From the NCBI GenBank assembly GCA_017467445.1, contig JAFTSG010000008.1, forward strand, positions 1 to 64,000: a stretch of DNA of 64,000 nt, in the 5' to 3' direction. Made by a program: the position numbers and the translations under genes. Position 1 is the stretch's first letter; the number at the start of each line of letters is the position of its first letter. Source of the DNA: Clostridia bacterium. GTDB lineage: Bacteria; Bacillota; Clostridia; RUG12999. Below the pieces are notes generated by a model. That model was not told where the DNA came from. It did not search any database and saw only the letters and a program-made list of their open reading frames with translations. This document shows, in pieces, positions 38,889-46,816 of the stretch.

Positions 38889-39740
38889 ATGAGTGAATTA
38901 AAAAAAAACGTCGAATGGAACTATGTTTCTCCTGATGGTTTATATAATATGAACCAAACCATTACCTGTGGCCATATAGATGGACTTCATATGCAAAAAC
39001 ACAGTAGATTTTATGAAGTATTTACTTTTCTTAGTGATAATGCTTTCTTTTACGTTGAAGGTCAGAAATATACCATTAAAAAAGGTGACGTTATGATTTT
39101 CAATAACAAAGAACTTCATATGGTTGAATTTGACGAAACACTTCCATACAAACGTCGTGTTATACATTTTGCAAAAGAGTTTGTGCTGCCTTTCAGTAGC
39201 GATAAATTTAATTTGTTTAACGTTTTTGATAACAGATGTCTTGGAATCAACAATCGTATTCCTGCAAAGATTGCCGAATCTGCCAATATACACGGTTATT
39301 TTGACAAAATGAAGGATGCTCTTTCCTCCGGTTTAGATGGCAACGAAATTATGGCACGATGCTATTTTGTACAAATGCTTATTGCAATTAACTGTGTTTT
39401 AAGTGACAACAATAATCTTTCACCCAAAATCCCGGAAAATGATAAGATTTTAAAAATCATCGAATACATAAATTCCAATCTGTCGTCGGATCTGAATATT
39501 GACAAATTAAGTCAACAGTTTTACATAAGTAAATATTATATGTCACGTCTTTTTAAAGCAACTACAGGATATTCAATAAATCAATATATATCCTACAAAC
39601 GAATCTGGCTTGCAGATGATCTTATTTCCAGCGGAATGTCTGCAACAGAGGCATGTCATTCGGTTGGCTATAACGATTATTCCAATTTTTACAAAACTTT
39701 CACAAAAATTATGGGGTTCTCCCCCAAACTTTCAAAATAA
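38889..39740 (+). CDS. AraC-family transcriptional regulator downstream of rpoD
   Basis: The 283-residue protein has a cupin-like sensor (~20-140, G-x-x-Y-T-I-K-K-G-D-V) and a C-terminal pair of AraC helix-turn-helix motifs (~195-283, with Y-I-S-K-Y-Y-M-S-R-L-F-K and G-Y-N-D-Y-S-N-F-Y-K). The cupin suggests a sugar ligand. It starts only 3 bp after rpoD with no clear ribosome site, so it may be translated by reinitiation. Its stop codon is part of the structured repeat copy at 39737-39810. Confidence 0.85.
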   Translation: MSELKKNVEWNYVSPDGLYNMNQTITCGHIDGLHMQKHSRFYEVFTFLSDNAFFYVEGQKYTIKKGDVMIFNNKELHMVEFDETLPYKRRVIHFAKEFVLPFSSDKFNLFNVFDNRCLGINNRIPAKIAESANIHGYFDKMKDALSSGLDGNEIMARCYFVQMLIAINCVLSDNNNLSPKIPENDKILKIIEYINSNLSSDLNIDKLSQQFYISKYYMSRLFKATTGYSINQYISYKRIWLADDLISSGMSATEACHSVGYNDYSNFYKTFTKIMGFSPKLSK

Positions 39741-39810
39741 GAACCCGACCCGCCAACGCAACCAAAGATTGCGGGCGGGCACCCCAGAACCTTGTTTTGT
39801 TCCACAATAA
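39737..39810 (+). repeat. Structured intergenic repeat, copy 1
   Basis: A 74-bp unit starts at the TAA of the AraC gene and shares 63 of 74 aligned positions with copy 2 at 44132-44204 by hand count. It folds as CCCGC (39749-39753) with GCGGG (39775-39779) enclosing GCAACC (39758-39763) with GATTGC (39767-39772), with one mismatch in this copy. It lies between convergent genes. I know no family for it. Confidence 0.7.
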
Positions 39811-39821
39811 TAAAACAATAA

Positions 39822-39845
39822 AAAAGCTGCCATCAGGCAGCTTTT
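39822..39845. terminator. Bidirectional terminator between AraC gene and znuB
   Basis: A perfect 10-bp stem AAAAGCTGCC (39822-39831) with GGCAGCTTTT (39836-39845) has a 4-base ATCA loop. T-rich tails lie on both strands, so it can end both the dnaG-rpoD-araC and the znu transcripts. Confidence 0.85.
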
Positions 39846-40651
39846 ATTTTTCCTATAAAGAAGAAAATCAAAAAACATATTAAGTTAGAAACAACAATAC
39901 TTGCTCCAACCGGTGTGGAAAACACAAACGAAGCAATTATTCCTATAGAAAAACAGATTACTGATACTATAGCTGAAACAATCACGACCTGCTTAAAGCT
40001 TTTACATACCCGCATTGCCGTAAGTGCAGGAAAAATAATAAGACTTGAAATCAGTAAGGCTCCCATCATTCTCATCCCTACAACTATTGTTATTGCAGTA
40101 AGAAAAGCAAGTATCATATTATATTTTTTCACATTTACTCCCGATGCTGTTGCAAAATTTTCATCAAACGTTACCAAAAACATTCTGTTGTAAAATAAGA
40201 TGTACAAAACTATAACAATAACAGAAACTACTGCTGTTATCCATACATCTATACTTGTCATTGTAAGAATGCTTCCGAACATATAATTGCACACATCCGC
40301 AGTCATTCCGCCTTTAAGCGATGTAACAATAGCACCTATAGCAAGTGAGCTGCTTGCAACCATTGCAATTGCGGAATCCCCTTTAATCTTACTGTTTTCG
40401 TTTAGTCTTAGCAATAAAAAGGCTGCAATTACAACAACCGGTATTGATACCGCCAAGGGTGCCAGATTAAATACCATTGCTATCGACAGTGCGCCAAATC
40501 CCACATGAGAAAGGCCGTCTCCTATCATTGAATATCTTTTTAAAACAAGACTTACACCTAAAAGAGCAAGGCAAAGTGATACTAATATTCCTACAAGAAC
40601 AGCTCTTTGAAGAAAAGAATATGTCAGAAATGCATCAAAAAACTCTATCAT
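39833..40651 (-). CDS. znuB: Zinc/manganese ABC transporter permease
   Basis: The 272-residue protein has eight or nine membrane segments, and the ABC-3 family hallmarks: G-D-G-L-S-H-V-G-F-G near residue 45 and T-x-x-x-G-M-R-M-M-G near 195. It forms the membrane channel with the ZnuC ATPase, transporting zinc delivered by ZnuA. It is last in the zur-znuA-znuC-znuB operon. Confidence 0.92.
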   Translation of the reverse strand: MIEFFDAFLTYSFLQRAVLVGILVSLCLALLGVSLVLKRYSMIGDGLSHVGFGALSIAMVFNLAPLAVSIPVVVIAAFLLLRLNENSKIKGDSAIAMVASSSLAIGAIVTSLKGGMTADVCNYMFGSILTMTSIDVWITAVVSVIVIVLYILFYNRMFLVTFDENFATASGVNVKKYNMILAFLTAITIVVGMRMMGALLISSLIIFPALTAMRVCKSFKQVVIVSAIVSVICFSIGIIASFVFSTPVGASIVVSNLICFLIFFFIGKIKAA

Positions 40652-40652
40652 T

Positions 40653-41348
40653 CTACTTTCCTCCTGTTATTCTTGTAAAAATATCTGTTTGTATATATTC
40701 TTCGGTTTTTCCGAAAAAGGTCACATTTCTTCCTAAATGAAGTATTTTATTGGAATTTTTAACAGCACTATCTATATCGTGTGATACTGTTATAATGGTC
40801 ACTTTTTCAGTTTTGTTTAGTTCATCAAGAATTCCATAAAGTTCCGCTACCGCAATCGGATCAAGTCCGGCTGTAGGTTCGTCAAGAACTAAAAGTTTTG
40901 ATGCTGCACAAAGTGCACGTGCAAGTAATACCCTTTGTTGCTGTCCTCCCGAAAGCTCTTTATATGAATGGTTTTTCAAGTGGCCAATATCTAATCTTTT
41001 TAAATTTTCCAGTGCCGTTTTTTTATTGTATGAATTATAAAACAAGCGTTTAGACTTACCAACCGTTCCCGAAATAACAACTTCAAGAACAGATGCCGGA
41101 AAGTCTTTTTGAACAACAGTTTGTTGCGGTAGGTATCCAATATCTTTTTTGTTTATTCCGTTAAGCAATATCTTTCCCTCAGTCGGACGCATAAGCCCCA
41201 GAATACCTTTCATAAGGGTTGTTTTTCCCGAGCCATTTTCACCTATTATAGAAAGATAATCACCCTCTTCGACCGAGAAGGATAAGTTTTCTAAAACCTT
41301 GTTATTTTCATAACTCATGCATAGATTTTCACATAAAAGCAAATTCAT
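40653..41348 (-). CDS. znuC: Zinc ABC transporter ATPase
   Basis: The 231-residue ABC ATPase shows Walker A G-E-N-G-S-G-K-T-T (~36), Q-loop, the L-S-G-G-Q-Q-Q-R signature (~135), Walker B L-V-L-D-E-P (~157) and the H-loop. It is a family member of metal-type ATPases. Downstream of znuA by 1 bp and adjacent to the permease. Confidence 0.93.
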   Translation of the reverse strand: MNLLLCENLCMSYENNKVLENLSFSVEEGDYLSIIGENGSGKTTLMKGILGLMRPTEGKILLNGINKKDIGYLPQQTVVQKDFPASVLEVVISGTVGKSKRLFYNSYNKKTALENLKRLDIGHLKNHSYKELSGGQQQRVLLARALCAASKLLVLDEPTAGLDPIAVAELYGILDELNKTEKVTIITVSHDIDSAVKNSNKILHLGRNVTFFGKTEEYIQTDIFTRITGGK

Positions 41349-41349
41349 T

Positions 41350-42264
41350 TTAGTTTAGTCCTTTTTCTAAGTTTTCAAGATTTTGTTTCATTAATGTTAA
41401 GTAAGTTGCCCCGTTATCAATTTCTTCTTTAGTAACGGTATGACAGCTATGGAAAAGAAGTGGCATTGCACCCGTTTCCTGAGCAATTGCTTCCGGAACT
41501 TTTCTATTAGATGTTTCTGAATAATAAATAGCCGGAATGCTGTCTTTTTTCAATTCACTGATTATTTGTGTAATTATCAATGCGCTCTGCTCCGCTTCGG
41601 ATGAACAGGAATCAAATGCTGCTTTATGGTCAAGCCCATACCTTTCTGTAAAATATAAAAATGCAAAGCTGTCACCAAATACTATTTTTTTGTTTCGTGC
41701 TGCAGATACCGTGTTGATAAAACTTTTGTCAAGTTCATCCAGCTGATTTTTATAATCCGTTGCACGACTTTTATAGTAATCTGCATTATTGCTGTCAACA
41801 TCACAAAGGGCGTTGGCAATATTATCTACCATTGTTTTTGCATTATTGTGCTCTGTCCAGATATGCGGATCATATGCATGTTCATATTTTGTATGGTGAC
41901 TTTTTTCAAATTTTAAATCAATATTTTCAGAAACATCAACAATTTTCAAATTTTTAGAATCAACAGAACTGATAATTCTGTCTGCCCATGCTTCCATATG
42001 TTTCCCTGTATATATAAACATATCACTTTCGGTAATTTTAATAATTTCAGCAGTCGTCGGCTCATATGTATGTCCATCTGCACCTGCAGGAGCAAGAAGA
42101 GTGATATCCGCTTTATCTCCCGCTATTTCGCGAACAAAATCATATTGCGGAAAAAGAGTTGCTACAATCTGCAGTTTATTCAAAGATGTAGCTGTTTTTT
42201 GAGAACAGGCACAGCAATTTAAAACTAATATTGAAATAAGAAAAAATGTAAGTATACGTTTCAT
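41350..42264 (-). CDS. znuA: Zinc-binding lipoprotein of the ABC transporter
   Basis: The 304-residue protein has a lipoprotein signal ending in C-A-C (~Cys21), then the cluster A-I family fold with metal-site histidines near H-T-Y-E-P-T (~62), the His-rich loop H-H-T-K-Y-E-H-A-Y-D-P-H and G-L-D-H-K-A-A (~210). It captures zinc (or manganese) outside the cell. The ATG at 42264 follows AAAGGGAATAG; an upstream in-frame start overlaps the regulator gene. Which metal is inferred from the adjacent Zur-like regulator. Confidence 0.88.
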   Translation of the reverse strand: MKRILTFFLISILVLNCCACSQKTATSLNKLQIVATLFPQYDFVREIAGDKADITLLAPAGADGHTYEPTTAEIIKITESDMFIYTGKHMEAWADRIISSVDSKNLKIVDVSENIDLKFEKSHHTKYEHAYDPHIWTEHNNAKTMVDNIANALCDVDSNNADYYKSRATDYKNQLDELDKSFINTVSAARNKKIVFGDSFAFLYFTERYGLDHKAAFDSCSSEAEQSALIITQIISELKKDSIPAIYYSETSNRKVPEAIAQETGAMPLLFHSCHTVTKEEIDNGATYLTLMKQNLENLEKGLN

Positions 42265-42277
42265 TTCTATTCCCTTT

Positions 42278-42673
42278 CTATTGACAGTTTTTACATTTGC
42301 CATATAACACCGTTTTCAGCGGGTCAAGCGAAAATGCATGGTCAATACATAAATGTTTTGCAATTTCATCCATATAACCGCATTTTTCGTGTATAAGATT
42401 TCCACAACTAACACATATTAAATGATAATGATGTTCTGCCTCGTGTTCGCCAACATACTGATAACACGCGCTTTGACCATTTCCCAACGAATATTTAAGT
42501 ACAACATTCTGTTCAACAAGCTTGTCGAGGCATCTGTAAACAGTTGCTTTTCCTATAAGATTTCCATTGCTTCGAAAATGGTTAACAACATCATCTGCAG
42601 TAACATGTCCGTTAACTTTCTTTAAATATTCAAGAATTGAGGATTTTTGCTTTGTTTTATATTCTTCACCCAT
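42278..42673 (-). CDS. Fur-family regulator, Zur-like
   Basis: The 131-residue protein has an N-terminal winged helix (~10-75, with G-K-A-T-V-Y-R-C-L-D-K-L) and a metal-binding C-terminal part: H-Y-H-L-I-C-V-S-C (~85), C-x5-E, H and the final C-K-N-C. The two CxxC pairs form the structural zinc site of the Fur family. Position before znuACB supports zinc control. The ATG at 42673 follows GGAGGAAG. An upstream in-frame start at 42703 is inside that leader. Confidence 0.85.
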   Translation of the reverse strand: MGEEYKTKQKSSILEYLKKVNGHVTADDVVNHFRSNGNLIGKATVYRCLDKLVEQNVVLKYSLGNGQSACYQYVGEHEAEHHYHLICVSCGNLIHEKCGYMDEIAKHLCIDHAFSLDPLKTVLYGKCKNCQ

Positions 42674-42714
42674 ATCTTCCTCCAAATTAAAACTGAATCT
42701 CAATTTTACATTAT

Positions 42715-42743
42715 ATTATATTATAATTAACAAATAATGTCAA
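42715..42743 (-). promoter_or_regulatory. Consensus promoter of the zur-znu operon
   Basis: On the minus strand a perfect TTGACA (42743-42738) and a perfect TATAAT (42720-42715) are separated by 17 bp. The start of zur is about 40 bp downstream. Between -10 and the ribosome site lies TTGAGATTCAGTTTT, a weak Fur-like element. An autoregulation site is expected here, but I cannot identify it for certain. Confidence 0.75.
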
Positions 42744-42809
42744 TAGCATACACTTCAGTAACATTAATGTAACATAAAGCAAGATAAGATTAAGATTATA
42801 TTACAATTG

Positions 42810-42838
42810 TTGAAAGATTTGTTTTTTTGCTGTATAAT
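42810..42838 (+). promoter_or_regulatory. Promoter of the prsA-like gene
   Basis: TTGAAA (42810-42815) and TATAAT (42833-42838) have a 17-bp spacing and lie 39 bp before the ATG. A 10-bp palindrome ACATTAATGT at 42761-42770 lies between this promoter and the divergent znu promoter; its role is unknown. Confidence 0.7.
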
Positions 42839-42877
42839 AATCACAAAGACGAATTTTTCATATGGAGGAATACGGTT

Positions 42878-43861
42878 ATGAAAATATTAAGGTTCATCTC
42901 ATTATCACTTATTTTAGCTTTACTTTGCGGCTGTAATACTACCGATAATGCATACATAGCCAAAGTAAATGATGAGGTAATTAAAGTAAGTGAATATAAA
43001 TATTATCTTGAAGTCGTTAAGTTTTCTATTGCAGCAACTGCAGGTACATCCATAAACGACAGTGCATTCTGGGCAAGTACAGATATTAATGGTAAAAGCG
43101 TTATTGAAATCGCAAAAGAAACCGCTCTTGATGATGCTGTAAAAGCAACCATTATTGCCCAGCAGGCGAAAAAAGAAGGCATTTCGTTACACGGTAATGA
43201 TGTTAAACTGCAGATTGCAAATGCAAAAAAATCTGAACTTGCAACCTATCTTAAACAAAACGGCGTAACAGATAAAGGACTTACTCTTGCTCTTAACAAA
43301 GCATATTTACGCACAAAATTATTTGAAAAATATAAAAATGAAAATATAATTTCTGTTACAGATGAAAATATCAGTAATTTTTATAACGACAACTATATAA
43401 CAGTAAAACATATTCTTTTCTTGACAAAAGACCCATCAACAGGTGTTGTTCACAGAACAGATGACGAAGCACTTATTCTTGCTAATGATACTATATCCAA
43501 ACTTAAAAACGGAGAAAATTTTGACGAACTTGCAAAAACTTTATCCGAGGATCCGGGACTTGCAACCAGTCTTGATGGGTATACTATTACAGACAACGGT
43601 CAGATGGTTGCTGAATTTGAAAATGCCGCATTTGAACTTCAGATAAACGAAATAAGTACGCCGGTAAAAACCGCATATGGATATCACATTTTAAAAAGAG
43701 AGCCTCTTATACCATTCGAAATATTCAAACAAACAAACAATGTTTCTGATATAGCAAATGAAATTTTAACAGAAGCCGAGGATGAGCTTGTTAAAGAGTG
43801 GAAATCTTCTACGAAAATAGAGAAAAACGAAAGCGAATATAATAAAATCTCCATATCATAG
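42878..43861 (+). CDS. PrsA-type parvulin peptidylprolyl isomerase lipoprotein
   Basis: The 327-residue protein begins with a lipoprotein signal (L-C-G-C box, Cys20), then a SurA/PrsA-like N-terminal helical region, and a parvulin isomerase domain (~180-275) with V-K-H-I-L-F, a variable loop, E-D-P-G and a G-Y-H-I-L-K end. It folds secreted proteins outside the membrane. The ATG at 42878 follows ATGGAGGAATAC. It is followed by the CTG-start gene after 13 bp. Confidence 0.88.
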   Translation: MKILRFISLSLILALLCGCNTTDNAYIAKVNDEVIKVSEYKYYLEVVKFSIAATAGTSINDSAFWASTDINGKSVIEIAKETALDDAVKATIIAQQAKKEGISLHGNDVKLQIANAKKSELATYLKQNGVTDKGLTLALNKAYLRTKLFEKYKNENIISVTDENISNFYNDNYITVKHILFLTKDPSTGVVHRTDDEALILANDTISKLKNGENFDELAKTLSEDPGLATSLDGYTITDNGQMVAEFENAAFELQINEISTPVKTAYGYHILKREPLIPFEIFKQTNNVSDIANEILTEAEDELVKEWKSSTKIEKNESEYNKISIS

Positions 43862-43874
43862 GAGGTGAAATACG

Positions 43875-44135
43875 CTGAAAAAGATAATAAACAAAAAAAC
43901 TTATAATACAGAAACGGCAAAGGCACTCAAAAAATTTGCTTTCGGGGACTTTGGTGACCCGAAAGGTTATGAAGAAACATTAATGCAATCCGGACGCGGA
44001 TTATTCTTTATATACGGAATTGGCGGAGAAAAAAGTAAATATTCTAAAGAAACAATAATTCCTCTTACCGAAAAGGAGGCACAAAACTGGATAAAAGAAA
44101 ATGCACATCTCCCCCACGCCATCGAAAATTTATAA
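43875..44135 (+). CDS. Small conserved-type protein with CTG start codon
   Basis: The 86-codon frame opens at CTG 43875 with GGAGG nine bases upstream and no ATG, GTG or TTG in frame until an internal ATG at codon 37. An in-frame TGA lies just upstream, fixing the start. The product, starting M-K-K-I-I-N-K-K-T-Y-N-T-E-T-A-K, has a Y-E-E-T-L motif, G-x-F-F-x-Y-G-x-G-G and an I-I-P-L-T-E-x-E-A-x-x-W end, like a family of small proteins of unknown function seen in clostridia and their phages. It is about 10 residues shorter than those I recall. The stop codon lies in repeat copy 2. Confidence 0.72.
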   Translation: MKKIINKKTYNTETAKALKKFAFGDFGDPKGYEETLMQSGRGLFFIYGIGGEKSKYSKETIIPLTEKEAQNWIKENAHLPHAIENL

Positions 44136-44204
44136 GAACCCGACCCGATAGCGCAATCAAAGATTGCGGTCGGGTGCCCCGGAACCTTGTTGTATTCACA
44201 ATAA
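44132..44204 (+). repeat. Structured intergenic repeat, copy 2
   Basis: A 73-bp unit starts at the TAA of the CTG-start gene and is like copy 1. The outer stem is CCCGA (44144-44148) with TCGGG (44170-44174); in copy 1 the last base pair is C-G in place of A-T, so the pair changed together. The inner stem GCAATC (44153-44158) with GATTGC (44162-44167) is perfect. A terminator follows six bases after the repeat ends. Confidence 0.75.
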
Positions 44205-44209
44205 ACAAA

Positions 44210-44238
44210 AAAAGGTATCGATTTTCTCGATACCTTTT
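44210..44238. terminator. Bidirectional terminator before the Kor/Vor operon end
   Basis: A perfect 12-bp stem AAAAGGTATCGA (44210-44221) with TCGATACCTTTT (44227-44238) has a 5-base loop. It serves the prsA-like transcript (plus) and the oxidoreductase operon (minus). Confidence 0.85.
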
Positions 44239-44248
44239 AATTTTTTAT

Positions 44249-44779
44249 TTAAAGTTCGTATCCTGCATCAAGAACCTTGCAGTTAAGGTCGTATAATGCT
44301 GCTTTTGAAGGAGGCATAAGTTTTTTAAGTGCATCTTTCAACTGGTCTATTGTGAAAACATTTGTTTCTTTAATGCATTTGCCGAGTATTACCATGTTTG
44401 CAAGAGTTTTTGCATCCATTCTAATTGCTGTTTCGGTTGCGTCAATTCCGCAGATATTAACGTCTGCATTTTCTTTTGCAGATGCAATAAGAGATGAATC
44501 GTATATTATTGTTCCGCCTTTTACCACAGCATCTTCAAACTTTTCAAGTGACGGTCCGTTAAGCGCAAGAAGAACGTCCGGTTTTTGAATTATCGGAGAA
44601 GCTATCTGTGTATCTGAAATAATTACACTACAGTTAGCCGTACCTCCACGCATTTCAGGGCCGTATGACGGAAGCCATGAAACTTCTTTCCCATTTAACA
44701 TTCCTGCATATGCAAGAAGTTTACCTGCAAACAGAATACCCTGTCCACCAAATCCTGCAAGAATAATCTGTGTTGTCAT
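44249..44779 (-). CDS. 2-oxoacid:ferredoxin oxidoreductase, gamma subunit
   Basis: The 176-residue protein has the gamma-subunit start G-F-G-G-Q-G-I-L-F-A-G-K and the G-P-E-M-R-G-G-T motif. It belongs to the POR/KOR gamma family and completes the CoA-binding part of the complex. It overlaps the beta gene by one base, so the operon ends here. Confidence 0.9.
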   Translation of the reverse strand: MTTQIILAGFGGQGILFAGKLLAYAGMLNGKEVSWLPSYGPEMRGGTANCSVIISDTQIASPIIQKPDVLLALNGPSLEKFEDAVVKGGTIIYDSSLIASAKENADVNICGIDATETAIRMDAKTLANMVILGKCIKETNVFTIDQLKDALKKLMPPSKAALYDLNCKVLDAGYEL

Positions 44780-45528
44780 TATGCTTCCCCCTGTTCTTTA
44801 TCCTTGTATACGCCAAGCGGATATACAGGCATCATATTTTCTTCAAGCCATTTCATGCTTTCCTGCGGTGACATCCCCCAGTTTGTAGGACAGATTGAAA
44901 GAACTTCAATAAGTGAAAATCCTTTGCCGTCTATCTGGTTCTGGAAGGCTTTTTTAATAGCTTTTTTTGCTTTTCTGATGTTAGGAATATTATTAACAGC
45001 AACACGTTCAAGATAAGCCGCTCCTTCAACTTGACTGAGCATTTCACAAACTCTTATAGGATAACCCTGTGTGGAAGTATCTCTTCCGTACGGAGTTGTC
45101 TGTGTTACCTGACCAACAAGTGAAGTCGGTGCCATCTGCCCGCCTGTCATTCCATATATTGCATTGTTAACAAATATTATTGTAATATTCTCGCCTCTTG
45201 CAGCCGCATGTACAGTTTCTGCTGTGCCGATTGCCGCAAGGTCACCGTCGCCCTGGTATGTAAATACGATACTGTCTTTAACAGCTCTTTTAATACCTGT
45301 AGCAACTGCCGGTGCACGACCGTGCGCAGCTTCCTGCATATCACATTCAAAGTAGTTATATGCAAAAACTGAACATCCAACCGGTGCAACACCGATTGTT
45401 CTTCCTTCAATACCAAGTTCATCTATAACTTCAGCAACAAGTCTGTGGATAATGCCATGTGTACATCCCGGGCAGTAATGCATACTTACATCACTGAGTG
45501 CATGAGGTTTTTCAAATACTTTTGCCAT
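44779..45528 (-). CDS. 2-oxoacid:ferredoxin oxidoreductase, beta (TPP) subunit
   Basis: The 249-residue protein has the C-P-G-C-T-H motif and the thiamine diphosphate site G-D-G-D-L-A-x-I-G (~93) with N-N-x-x-Y-G-M-T-G-G-Q (~125). It binds the cofactor and passes electrons to ferredoxin. Order ferredoxin-alpha-beta-gamma matches VorDBAC and KorDABC; the substrate, branched-chain 2-oxo acid or 2-oxoglutarate, cannot be settled from sequence alone. Confidence 0.92.
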   Translation of the reverse strand: MAKVFEKPHALSDVSMHYCPGCTHGIIHRLVAEVIDELGIEGRTIGVAPVGCSVFAYNYFECDMQEAAHGRAPAVATGIKRAVKDSIVFTYQGDGDLAAIGTAETVHAAARGENITIIFVNNAIYGMTGGQMAPTSLVGQVTQTTPYGRDTSTQGYPIRVCEMLSQVEGAAYLERVAVNNIPNIRKAKKAIKKAFQNQIDGKGFSLIEVLSICPTNWGMSPQESMKWLEENMMPVYPLGVYKDKEQGEA

Positions 45529-46592
45529 TATTTCATACCTCCTACAATTTTTTCAATTTCAGCGCAGATTTCATCCGGAGACGGAACAACGCCGCCGTTT
45601 CTTCCGTAGAAGTATACCGGTTTTTTGCCGTTAACAGCAAGGCGAACGTCTTCAACCATCTGACCCTGGCTCATTTCAACGCTGAGGAAAGCTTTTGCAG
45701 ATTCAGCAACTTTTGCTATTTCTTCTGTCGGGAAAGGCCAGAGTGTAATCGGTCTTACAACACCTACTTTAATGCCTTTTTCTTCCATCATCTGCATAAC
45801 TGTTTTTGCAACACGTGCCATAACACCGTATGCAACAATAACAACGTCTGCATTTTCTGCATTAACTGTTTCAACTTTAACCTCGTTTTTCTTAACGAGT
45901 TCATATCTTTCAAGTCTTTCGTTGTTCATTTTTTCAAGAGCATCAGGTTCGATATAAAGAGAGTTAACAATATTTTTCTTTCTCTTCATCTGTGTTCCTG
46001 TTGTAGCCCATGTTTTTTCCGGAACTTCACGTTTTGGAAGGTTTTCAAATTCAACCGGTTCCATCATCTGACCGAGCATACCGTCACCCATAATCATAAC
46101 AGGCATTCTGTATGTATCGGCAATGTCAAATGCTTCAGCAGTAAGACTTACCATTTCCTGAACAGATGCCGGAGCAAGAACAACAAGGTGGTAATCCCCG
46201 TGTCCGCCGCCTTTTGTTGCCTGGAAATAGTCGGACTGTGCCGGCTGAATACCGCCAAGACCCGGGCCTCCACGTACGATATTTACAATTACACATGGTA
46301 AATCAGAACCTGCTATGTAAGAAATACCTTCGGATTTCAAGCTTATTCCGGGGCTGGATGAGGATGTCATAACTCTGGCACCTGCACCTGCAGCGCCATA
46401 TACCATATTAATAGCCGCAACTTCACTTTCTGCCTGCATAAAAAGTCCGCCAATTTTTGGCATTTTTTTAGCCATATACGCAGCAACTTCTGTCTGCGGT
46501 GTTATAGGATAACCGAAAAACAATTTGCAACCTGCTCTCATAGCAGCTTCCGCCATTGCTTCGTTACCTTTCATTAACATTTTTTCTGCCAT
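45528..46592 (-). CDS. 2-oxoacid:ferredoxin oxidoreductase, alpha subunit
   Basis: The 354-residue protein has the N-terminal M-K-G-N-E-A-M-A-E-A-A motif, G-Y-P-I-T-P-Q-T-E and a central T-S-S-S-S-P-G-I-S-L-K. This is the pyrimidine-binding and substrate-facing subunit. It overlaps the beta gene by one base and is 9 bp from the ferredoxin gene. Confidence 0.93.
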   Translation of the reverse strand: MAEKMLMKGNEAMAEAAMRAGCKLFFGYPITPQTEVAAYMAKKMPKIGGLFMQAESEVAAINMVYGAAGAGARVMTSSSSPGISLKSEGISYIAGSDLPCVIVNIVRGGPGLGGIQPAQSDYFQATKGGGHGDYHLVVLAPASVQEMVSLTAEAFDIADTYRMPVMIMGDGMLGQMMEPVEFENLPKREVPEKTWATTGTQMKRKKNIVNSLYIEPDALEKMNNERLERYELVKKNEVKVETVNAENADVVIVAYGVMARVAKTVMQMMEEKGIKVGVVRPITLWPFPTEEIAKVAESAKAFLSVEMSQGQMVEDVRLAVNGKKPVYFYGRNGGVVPSPDEICAEIEKIVGGMK

Positions 46593-46601
46593 TTTTGTTT
46601 C

Positions 46602-46805
46602 CTACCTTTCTACCTCAATTACGCAATCGGGACAAATAATTGCACATGATGCACAACCGATACATTCATCCATATTAACAACCTGCGCAGGTTTAAATCC
46701 TTTAGCATTAAGATTATCGGCAAAACTGATAATCTTTTTCGGGCACACAGACACACAAAGTCCGCAGCCTTTACATTTTTGTTCGTTAAATGTTACCTTT
46801 GCCAT
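46602..46805 (-). CDS. Two-cluster ferredoxin (delta subunit)
   Basis: The 67-residue protein has two C-x2-C-x2-C-x3-C-P motifs (residues ~11-22 and ~48-59), binding two 4Fe-4S clusters. It takes electrons in the Kor/Vor complex. TAGGAGG precedes the ATG. Confidence 0.93.
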   Translation of the reverse strand: MAKVTFNEQKCKGCGLCVSVCPKKIISFADNLNAKGFKPAQVVNMDECIGCASCAIICPDCVIEVER

Positions 46806-46816
46806 GCTTTAACCTC

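Noticed and set aside
42685-42700. Fur/Zur box in the znu leader
   Set aside because: TTGAGATTCAGTTTT resembles half of a Fur-type site only. It lacks a matching second arm, so I report the promoter but not an operator.
43862-44204. Prophage remnant suggested by the small CTG-start protein
   Set aside because: Homologues occur in phages as well as chromosomes, but no integrase, repressor or structural gene lies near. A single small gene is not enough.
45498-46301. Plus-strand 267-residue open frame opposite the Kor/Vor alpha gene
   Set aside because: Cys/Phe/Asn-rich product without motifs, wholly antisense to the alpha subunit gene; a composition shadow.
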